NCBI GenBank assembly: GCA_032622095.1
Contig: CP136063.1
Coordinates: 121,168,723 to 121,232,722 of the forward strand
Direction: 5' to 3'
Source of the DNA: Siphonodentalium dalli
Lineage: Eukaryota > Mollusca > Scaphopoda > Gadilida > Siphonodentaliidae
Length of the DNA stretch: 64,000 nucleotides
Shown here: positions 60,001-64,000 of the stretch, in pieces
Layout of the letters: each line of letters starts with the position of its first letter
How positions within the stretch are numbered: the stretch's first letter is position 1
Notes under the pieces: generated by a model
The model's input: only the letters and a program-made list of their open reading frames with translations
What the model was told of the DNA's origin: nothing
Databases searched by the model: none
Position numbers and translations under genes: made by a program

Positions 60001-61819
60001 GCGAGATTGTCGCCTTACTGTCGCTGACTTCGCCCTATCGTCGCTCTAAGGCGAAATCGAAGTCGCCTTCAATTTTAGGGGGATTTTTTTTTCTTTTTTT
60101 TTTTTCTTAATTTTTTTTCTAGTTTTTTTTCCGGACATGTCCGTATATAGATGAATTGTGGCGGCCATCCCAAAAAGAAACAGACGATGCAGAGCCAAAG
60201 ACCCAAGTGTTTAAAATTAAAAAATAAAATATGACCTATTGTTTTAAAATTGTGTTGTTATTCGGTCGCCTTTGTTCCCTTTGCGGTAATGAATGTTAAT
60301 CACGAATGTTTTGACACGCTGAAAACACGATCAGATGTTCGCATCTGTGTTGTTACTGACCATCGTGAGTGTCACAAATAAATGTTTTAATTAACTTAAA
60401 AGACCGACGTCCCGCTTTTCAGATATAAAACAATTACGACATTATCAGAGTATGTACCAGGCGCTTCGGAAGTTCGTTTCGGTAATGCGTCGGACTTTTT
60501 GAAGAGACCGCGTCGGACTTTTTGAAGAGACCGACTTCCGTAAATAAAATAATGTCAAGTTTATTGCTTTAATCGGATTATACCAGTGATGTTGGCATTA
60601 ATTAAGGGAGGCCATTAATTAATAAAAGCTTTTGCAACTCCTTTGTTAGTTAGTCCTTATTGTTTATTTTAGCGGACACCCACATTACAGCCGTGACCAA
60701 ATTAAACTTAAAAAGTTACATGCATGCATCATGATTCAGCTGCAGTCTTGGAAATAATACTACTTTCATTTAGTTAAAAAAGTAACTATTACCACTGATT
60801 ACTGTAACTTAATAATTGTCTTGCTTAAATGATAGCTACACAAAACATTTCCAAAAATTTTAAATGTATAATAACAATTAAGCTAATTTCAGATAAAGTC
60901 AATTTTTTTTAGTTTTATTTGTTATTTTATCTTTTTAAATTTTTTATTGTCAGATGTTATAAAATAAAGCGATATTTGAAAATTGTCAATTTTTGGTAGT
61001 CTCCCCACCCTGAAGTCTCCCTAAATTTTCTGAAGTCTCCCTAAATTTCCTGGAGGGAGACTTCAAGTCTCCCTGTTCTGGACCCCTAGGCTGAGGCCTG
61101 TATCTAGTATTTTGAATCATACAGAAAATAAGTGACATATGTTTATTTTCTTGAGTGGCTTTGTCTCTGTCACGATTGAGACAATTTTCAGTATATCCTT
61201 CATGTAAGAATACACAAAACCACGCACCCATCTCCATTCTCCATATGTTAGATTTAGGGTTATGGTTAGGGTTAGGGCTAGGGCTAGGGTTAGGGCTAGG
61301 GTTAGGGCTAGGGTTAGGGCTAGGGTTAGGGCTAGGGTTAGGGTTAGAGTTAGGGTTAGTGTATTCTTACATGAAGGACATACCCAATTTTCAGTATTCA
61401 TTCCAACACACTAGATTTTCTTTTTCACCAGATGTATTAAAATAAGTTCACCTTTGCCAACAATAAATTTACTCCATATACATACTTCTATTAATGTTCC
61501 TCATACATATATCAAATTTCTATATAACATTGATTTATATTAACATAATCAGTAAACTAATAACTATTTCATAAAAGCAATGTAAAAACTAGTTTATTTA
61601 CATTGTCCTGAACATAAACTTGAGCATGAACAAACAGAAGGGTTCAAGGCCCCTCAAGGAAAGTGGGAAAGTGAACATTTCTATATTTCTATCTAGATTA
61701 TTGTTTGTACGGGATATTTTGAGAATATACTATCATGGTATATATAAAGTACCTGCTTTTGTTCCAAATGCTCTTTGAGCAGTAAAGCTCTGAAGATTCT
61801 GAGAGCCTTAGAACCATGC
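34890..61819 (-). CDS. POLR3C: RNA polymerase III subunit RPC3, last six coding exons (partial)
   Basis: Coding segments in order of transcription: 61819-61753, 47054-46971, 39310-39209, 37105-37056, 35430-35281 and 34983-34890. Each is bounded by AG and GT, and the reading frame continues across every junction, giving about 181 residues and a TAG. RPC3 (yeast Rpc82, human RPC62) belongs to the Pol III specific RPC3-RPC6-RPC7 subcomplex that acts in promoter opening and initiation in the nucleus. Diagnostic runs are RALLLKEHLEQKQIEEYAMV, PGKEAKEVLYTLF, KTPDHAPSRTFYLFSVNMRA, LTNENKRLLDKQERVEAIVA and the acidic/leucine C-terminal segment LDTAELQITDTMFILETFIA. They align with the last winged-helix domain and C-terminal coiled coil of animal RPC3 as I recall it. 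Upstream exons are not in the window. Introns reach 14.7 kb because of transposon load. Confidence 0.95.
35281..35430 (-). CDS. POLR3C: POLR3C exon (KRLLDKQERVEAIVASLDQN)
   Basis: 150 bp. The acceptor is TATTTTTTCAG and the donor is GTAAACTATA. It encodes the start of the C-terminal coiled coil, with heptad-like Leu/Val/Ile and the acidic STQKEEIEQTITPNEKTLL. It ends in phase 2 within the Arg codon shared with the last exon. Forward-strand ORFs over it are shadows. Confidence 0.95.
36229..36345 (+). mobile_element. tRNA-like SINE head (longer relative of 26677)
   Basis: GGGATTG at 36229-36235 pairs perfectly with CAATCCC at 36318-36324, forming a 7-bp acceptor stem followed by A. A box A-like stretch GGTGGCCTTGTGGTATTGAC and box B GGGTTCGAATCCC are present. 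The body length of about 96 nt implies a long variable arm or insertion. An A-run and TTACACTTGCTTCTAAAAAT follow, as in the copy at 26677, so a SINE is more likely than a functional tRNA gene. It lies in a POLR3C intron, antisense to the gene. Confidence 0.65.
36530..37010 (+). repeat. Pearl-like element, right half
   Basis: Two to three diverged cores (GCAAAGAGTAAATTACAAGATGG, AGTCACGAAAACAGTAAAATCC) end in the hairpin GCTCAAACTTGACTTTGTCAAGTTGAGC (36979-37008). The left end is not identifiable. The element lies in the POLR3C intron just upstream (in transcript sense) of the exon at 35430-35281, ending 45 bp from the exon at 37056. Confidence 0.7.
37056..37105 (-). CDS. POLR3C: POLR3C exon (AICNVMQKRHMLTNEN)
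   Basis: 50 bp. The acceptor is TTTCTCTCCAG and the donor is GTGAGTGTAG. It ends in phase 2, and the AA left over joins the G of the next exon to form Lys in NENKRLLDK. Confidence 0.93.
37106..39208 (-). other. POLR3C: POLR3C intron without recognised inserts
   Basis: 2.1 kb, AT-rich, with a short (TATCT)n-like run near 38390-38410. No mobile element boundary was seen. Confidence 0.5.
39209..39310 (-). CDS. POLR3C: POLR3C exon (EVSKTPDHAPSRTFYLFSVN)
   Basis: 102 bp, 34 whole codons. The acceptor is GTTTTGTTTCAG and the donor is GTAAGTTGAG. TPDHAPSRTFYLF followed by MLLNQCYK is the most characteristic RPC3 signature in the window. Confidence 0.96.
39699..41292 (+). repeat. Pearl-like element carrying a hAT insertion
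   Basis: Cores of both types (TTAGTCATACAAAGAGTAAA and TGAATTTTGAAATCCAAGATGG) run from 39699 to 41200. A brief (CA)n/ACGG region follows at 41213-41240, then the hairpin end AGCTCAAACTTTACAAGAAAAGTTGAGCTAA (about 41262-41292). It is interrupted at 39733-40650 by a hAT element. No left end of the ACACTGTAGCTCAACTT type is seen. Confidence 0.8.
39733..40650 (+). mobile_element. Non-autonomous hAT element, 918 bp
   Basis: The termini CAGGGTTCGCGCTG and CAGCGCGAACACTG are inverted repeats. The 8-bp duplication CATGTCAA at 39725-39732 and 40651-40658 lies in a pearl core whose uninterrupted form reads CTACATGTCAATATTAAC. CAGxG termini plus an 8-bp duplication are the hAT hallmark. Subterminal repeats of ATTTGGCTAA/ATTTGGCCAA on the right and TTGGCTAAAC/AGCCAAATTAGCCAATGG on the left look like transposase-binding clusters. 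No transposase remains. Confidence 0.92.
41632..42283. mobile_element. MITE with AAGGTAGCARTACACGATTTC ends (copy 1)
   Basis: Left end AAGGTAGCAGTACACGATTTC and right end GAAATCGTGTATTGCTACCTT are inverted repeats. The interior has no ORF. Further copies lie at 43513-44155 (left end trimmed by the duplication) and 45487-46136 (complete left end, right end GCTACCC). Confidence 0.8.
41641..45429 (+). repeat. Tandem duplication of a 1.9-kb unit
   Basis: Copy 1 (41641-43512) and copy 2 (43513-45429) are about 99 percent identical outside G-runs. The junction at 43509-43516 reads GTACGTAC, joining GGTGTAC to GTACACG, which points to a GTAC microhomology. Each copy contains most of a MITE (first about 640 bp) plus about 1.2 kb. 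The MITE recurs alone at 45487-46136. The 45-bp length difference is explained largely by longer G-runs in copy 2. It lies in a POLR3C intron. Confidence 0.9.
42469..43130. repeat. Older nested duplication inside the 1.9-kb unit
   Basis: GTCACTGAATGATCACACCGAC at 42470 recurs, diverged, as GTCATTGAATGTACACCGAC at 42912. After each come GGTTCACATTT, a G-run, GATTATATATGCATYAGTTA and ACAATGGAWYTCCTYGGATACC. The period is about 440 bp. The same pair is present in copy 2 of the outer unit. Confidence 0.7.
45487..46136. mobile_element. MITE copy 3, right of the tandem duplication
   Basis: Same element as at 41632. A unique 57-bp sequence (45430-45486) separates it from duplicated copy 2. At several diagnostic bases it agrees with the MITE in copy 2 and not with copy 1: CACGGGTTG against CACGGGATG, CAAAATCGTG against CAAAAACGTG, and AGCCTGATTT against AGCCCGATTT. 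Confidence 0.82.
46323..46338. promoter_or_regulatory. Perfect RFX X-box-like palindrome
   Basis: GGTTGCCATAGCAACC fits the RFX consensus (GTNRCC, 0-3 bases, RGYAAC) on both halves. It lies in a POLR3C intron about 80 bp from exon 46971 in neither promoter nor known enhancer context, so function is unproven. Confidence 0.4.
46971..47054 (-). CDS. POLR3C: POLR3C exon (IEEYAMVPGKEAKEVLYTLF)
   Basis: 84 bp, 28 whole codons, phase 0 on both sides. The acceptor is ACCCATTTCAG above and the donor is GTGAGTAAAT below. It ends FQDSFVDMT. The preceding intron is 14.7 kb and the following one 7.7 kb. Confidence 0.95.
47181..47327 (+). repeat. Three 49-bp direct repeats
   Basis: AACCATAAATGGAAMCAACATG and GTGAACCATATTAGTGAACC recur at 47181, 47230 and 47279. 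A shorter echo (AGTGAACCACAATAGTCAACC) continues to about 47362. They precede the CCAAT/TATA segment. Confidence 0.85.
47394..47433 (+). promoter_or_regulatory. CCAAT box plus TATA box upstream of the ribozyme-like motif
   Basis: CCAAT at 47394-47398 and TATATAAA at 47426-47433 are spaced as in a compact Pol II promoter. A start about 30 bp downstream would fall near 47460, just before the hammerhead-like core. The region is on + and therefore antisense to POLR3C. Confidence 0.4.
47468..47508 (+). ncRNA. Candidate minimal type I hammerhead ribozyme
   Basis: The core CTGACGA (47472-47478) and GAAA (47495-47498) match the invariant CUGANGA and GAAA. Stem II is GGAT/ATCC (47480-47483 with 47491-47494), loop AATAACA. 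Stem I is GGTC/GACC (47468-47471 with 47505-47508). Stem III is reduced to A-U and C-G around a 2-base loop, giving a GUA cleavage triplet (47502-47504), which is allowed as NUH. Unpaired A47479 at the base of stem II is a weak point. Minimal hammerheads of this type are known from Penelope-like retroelements; no reverse transcriptase is seen here. Confidence 0.5.
47963..50870 (+). repeat. Large pearl-like array, 17 core units, two unit types
   Basis: Left end AAGTGTCAATGACACTGTAG with CTCAACTTGG; right end hairpin AGCTCAAACTTTACAAAGTAAAGTTGAGC (50838-50866). Seventeen cores are marked by AAGATGGCTGCTGGCGGCCATG. Type A has TTTAGTCATACAAAGAGTAA (period about 164 bp) and type B has TTAAATTTTGAAATCCAAG (about 155 bp). 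By eye the order is A B A A A B A A B A B A A A B A B. One unit near 48295 has an internal deletion. The plan matches oyster pearl elements, thought to be Helitron/Helentron derivatives. ORFs inside follow the repeat period. Confidence 0.9.
50757..50822 (+). repeat. CA/CG-rich microsatellite of the pearl array
   Basis: (ACACACGC)n and (ACACACGT)n lead into CGGACGACGGACGAC, between the last core and the terminal hairpin. It occupies the microsatellite position shared by the other arrays in this window. Confidence 0.85.
50871..52700. other. AT-rich interior of the 47680-52761 element
   Basis: No conserved coding sequence; short ORFs only. A transcribed or coding role is not supported. Confidence 0.45.
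53351..53717. mobile_element. 367-bp hairpin MITE joined to a larger related element
   Basis: Arms 53351-53406 and 53661-53717 are inverted repeats (ATAACATTTTCAAATA, TATTCCCTATAAGATACTTA, CACACTGAAC). The 200 bp after the left arm (ATTCATCTTTATTCACAAGA to CACAGTCAAGATCTCTTTTT) is an almost exact reverse complement of 58790-58970, the right end of the next element. It is thus a deletion derivative of that family. The last base of its right arm is the first base of the next element. Confidence 0.8.
55161..56164. mobile_element. Possible hAT-type MITE inside the 5.27-kb element
   Basis: Ends CAGAGGTGCCACGACTA and the reverse complement TAGGGGTGCCACGATTAGTC are inverted repeats of hAT style. 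Several ATAATCGA words lie subterminally at both ends. Flanks show no 8-bp duplication, so the call is moderate. Confidence 0.5.
57517..57695. mobile_element. Short MITE with AGGGAGCAACTTA ends
   Basis: AGGGAGCAACTTA at 57517-57529 is exactly inverted at 57683-57695. The 150-bp interior is non-coding. Confidence 0.65.
58987..59965 (-). other. POLR3C: POLR3C intron sequence, nothing recognised
   Basis: No exon-like block with splice signals, RNA or repeat boundary was found between the two transposons. Confidence 0.45.
59974..61100. mobile_element. Non-autonomous hAT element, 1127 bp
   Basis: Perfect 8-bp duplication TATCTAGT at 59966-59973 and 61101-61108. Ends CAGGCCTCAGCTCA and CTAGGCTGAGGCCTG share the inverted 11-mer CAGGCCTCAGC. 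Left subterminal region repeats GTCGCC/GGCGA about eight times; right subterminal region repeats GAAGTCTCCCT four times, partly palindromic. No transposase frame. It is in the largest POLR3C intron. Confidence 0.93.
61195..61384. mobile_element. Telomere-like repeat insertion with inverted ends and 13-bp duplication
   Basis: CAATTTTCAGTAT flanks it directly at 61182-61194 and 61385-61397. Just inside are inverted repeats TCCTTCATGTAAGAATACAC (61196-61215) and GTGTATTCTTACATGAAGGA (61359-61378). The centre 61254-61358 is about 17 hexamers of TTAGGG with regular variants, mainly the 12-mer TTAGGGCTAGGG. The Leu-rich ORFs on both strands are translations of this repeat. Confidence 0.85.
61753..61819 (-). 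CDS. POLR3C: POLR3C exon (HGSKALRIFRALLLKEHLEQ)
   Basis: 67 bp. The acceptor is TTATTTCAG just above 61819 and the donor is GTACTTTATA below 61753. It opens in phase 1 (one base completes the previous codon) and ends in phase 0. It encodes KALRIFRALLLKEHLEQKQ, the winged-helix helix before the conserved IEEYAM block. This is the most upstream exon I can find. Confidence 0.92.
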
Positions 61820-63116
61820 CTGAAATAATACATAACACATGTTAATATCTACCTCATTGTAGAGAGACATGGGAGTTACCTTCTCCCTTATGAATAGGTC
61901 ACTTCTCCCTTGTTTCTCACTATGCATTTGTCCAAACAGGAAAGACAAATAAATATTAATATAACTTATTAAAGGATTCTAACTGTATTTACTGATTGCA
62001 ATATGACTTGCATTGTGCAGTGCTGATTGGATATATTGGATCATAAGAATAGTGATGTTGAGATGTTATCTAAATATCAATCACTATGACTTCTCCCTAA
62101 CATCTCCCTTTAATTTTATTATTGAATCTGCGATCAAAAGTAACATCAAGAATCTGCTATTTGTATCTCAGCAAATAAATGGAATAATTTAGAACATTTA
62201 AACAGTGATTCACATATGAGTGTTTTTTTCTCTGTGTGAAAGCCAGGAATACATCTTGTCAAGTAATATTATTAGTTGGGGTGAATTTATATGCACAATA
62301 TATGGATGTGACTAATGATGTTTTTCTTATCAGTGCCTCTGTTTGCCTTGCTATATTGCCTTGCTATATTGCCTTAACTCTTAATCAGAATTAAAGGATT
62401 ATCATTTATTTACCTTCAGTGCACTTTTATGTTTATATTTCTGTTACGTATTATCACTGAGTAAACAGATTCTCCTACCCAGATATAAAAGTATACATTG
62501 GAATGGTTTATAATTCATCTGGAGGGGTGTTAATGGAAAATGAGCAGACGACAGACATGCGAAAAGATAACAGAAATGCATAAGGATTCATTTTCATTGG
62601 AGGGAAATGTTCAGATAACAAGTTCAGCATAAAGTTGTTTGTTGAACTTATTATCTGAACATTTCCTCAGGAAAGGTTAACAGAAAAATAATTTAATGAT
62701 AAGCTGTCAATCAAAGGAATACTATAAAACAATTGGTTGTCACACATTTAGCCATCACAATTAATGTTATTTCTCGATAATATAAATTTCTTGATTGCTT
62801 TCCGCTACATAAATGACAACAGCATTAAGTGATGTGTCCACACTATATACACATACTGCGTGCATAAAATGTAGATGAAAACTATTTGATACTTCCTACG
62901 ATTTAAAAGAATATTGATGTTGCATCAGAATTCCTTCTGTACGACTGCTCTTCCAATAACTGGGCTGCTGACACTCAGTGTACAACTACCTAAAGAATTC
63001 AACAAGACTCATGCTACACTTGAAAAGAAATAGATTGAAACTAACAATACAGTGCTACAGCTGTGTTACACTAGCACTCTTACCATGTTTTGCAAGAACA
63101 ATTGCCACTAGCCAAT
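61820..63116 (-). other. POLR3C: POLR3C intron, with one small palindromic repeat
   Basis: 62601-62667 is a compact palindrome of AAATGTTCAGATAACAAGTTC and GAACTTATTATCTGAACATTT, the end motif of the family at 1291-1885. A triple GCCTTGCTATATT occurs near 62347. No further POLR3C exon was found up to 64000. Confidence 0.55.
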
Positions 63117-64000
63117 AAATGAAAGTGTCAATGACACTGTAGCTCAACTTAGGTAGGGGAATAATTTAATGGTTGACAGTAAATGGAGGAATAGGAAAGG
63201 TGCTAATTGAAATGTCTAAGTAAGACTAGATGTACATGTCAATATCAACATTCATGACAGGTTTCATAATGATCGGATCAGGGACATGGTGATTATGGTG
63301 TGCCAAAGGATTTAGTGATGCAAAGAGTAAATTCTAAAATGGCCACCGGCAGCCATGTTTTTTTCCGAATTATCCCAAAATGACCTGTTCCCATCTACAG
63401 CCTTTACAAATCTCATAATGATCTGATCAAAGGTACGACCTGAAGCCTGTGCCAAAGGATTTAGTCATGCAAAGAGTAAAATCCAAGATGACTGCTGGCG
63501 GGCATGTTTTTCGGCTGAACGACCCCAAAATAGCTCGTTTCCCATCTACATGTCATTGTTAACATCCATGACAAATTTCATGAAGTTCCGACCAAAGCTA
63601 CCACCTGTAGCCCGCACCAAAGGATTTAGTCATGCAAAGAGTAAAATCCAATATGGCTGCTGGTGGACAAACGACCCCAAAATGACTCGTTCTCATCTAC
63701 ATGTTAATATTAACATCCATGACAAATATCAAGATGATCAGACGAACAGTACGACCTGTAGCCCGCGCCAATGGATTGAATTTTGAAATCCAAGATGGCC
63801 GCCAGCAGCCATGTTTTTTGGACGAATGACCCCAAAATCACTCGTTCCCATCTACATGTCATTGTTAACATCCATGACAAATTTCATGAAGTTCCGACCA
63901 AAGCTACGACCTGTAGCCCGTGCCAAAGGATTTAGTCATGCAAAGAGTAAAATCCAAGATGGCTGCTGACGGCCATGTTTTTTGGCCGAACAACCCCAAA
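63117..64000 (+). repeat. Pearl-like element, left part, runs off the window
   Basis: The left end ATGAAAGTGTCAATGACACT with GTAGCTCAACTTAGG at 63119 opens the element, and at least five cores follow to 64000 (TTTAGTCATGCAAAGAGTAA type A, TGAATTTTGAAATCCAAGATGG type B). These cores read CATGCAAAG, not CATACAAAG as at 48000-50600, so it is a separate subfamily. Confidence 0.85.

Noticed and set aside
61117-61445. Two opposed ORFs rich in LTLTL/GLGLG, looking like repeat proteins
   Set aside because: They are translations of the TTAGGG-type tandem repeat in both strands, not genes.

Overview
The window looks like nuclear DNA of a marine mollusc, most likely a bivalve. Base composition is AT-rich, genes are split by GT-AG introns, and the intergenic and intronic DNA is packed with tandem-core repeat elements of the kind called pearl in oysters. 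The taxonomic call rests on recalled repeat types and gene similarity, not on a search.

Two real host genes are visible and they converge. At the left edge (1-713, + strand) is the last coding part of a chondroitin sulfate synthase (CHSY1-like). From 61819 down to 34890 on the - strand lie the last six coding exons of the RNA polymerase III subunit RPC3 (POLR3C). Their splice phases agree and together they give about 181 residues. The 5' exons of POLR3C lie beyond 64000. Its introns are very unequal (297 bp, 1.6, 2.1, 7.7 and 14.7 kb), and the large ones are filled with mobile DNA.

The 34 kb between the two genes (714-34889) has no other recognisable host exon. It holds TA-flanked palindromic MITEs, a fold-back element with a 10-bp target duplication, tRNA-derived and 5S-derived SINEs, and several tandem-core elements. 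These are unrelated in sequence but share one layout: 160-176 bp core repeats, then an ACGG-like microsatellite, then a terminal hairpin. At 27244-32463 a 5.2-kb DNA transposon with about 730-770 bp inverted repeats sits inside one of these arrays, and the intact neighbouring repeat unit shows the empty target site. It carries a decayed gene of an uncharacterised invertebrate family with FEN/XPG-like nuclease motifs. A second element (47680-52761) shares its subterminal motif, so the two may define a little-described transposon group.

The POLR3C introns hold two well-bounded hAT-type elements (8-bp duplications), a 1.9-kb tandem duplication anchored on a MITE with very long G-runs, and a TATA/CCAAT segment followed by a candidate hammerhead ribozyme. 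They also hold a 17-unit pearl array with two unit types, a 5.27-kb element with 41-bp identical inverted repeats and unrecognised contents, and an insertion of telomere-like repeats flanked by a 13-bp target duplication. Most long reading frames in the window are chance or repeat-derived and are not listed as genes.
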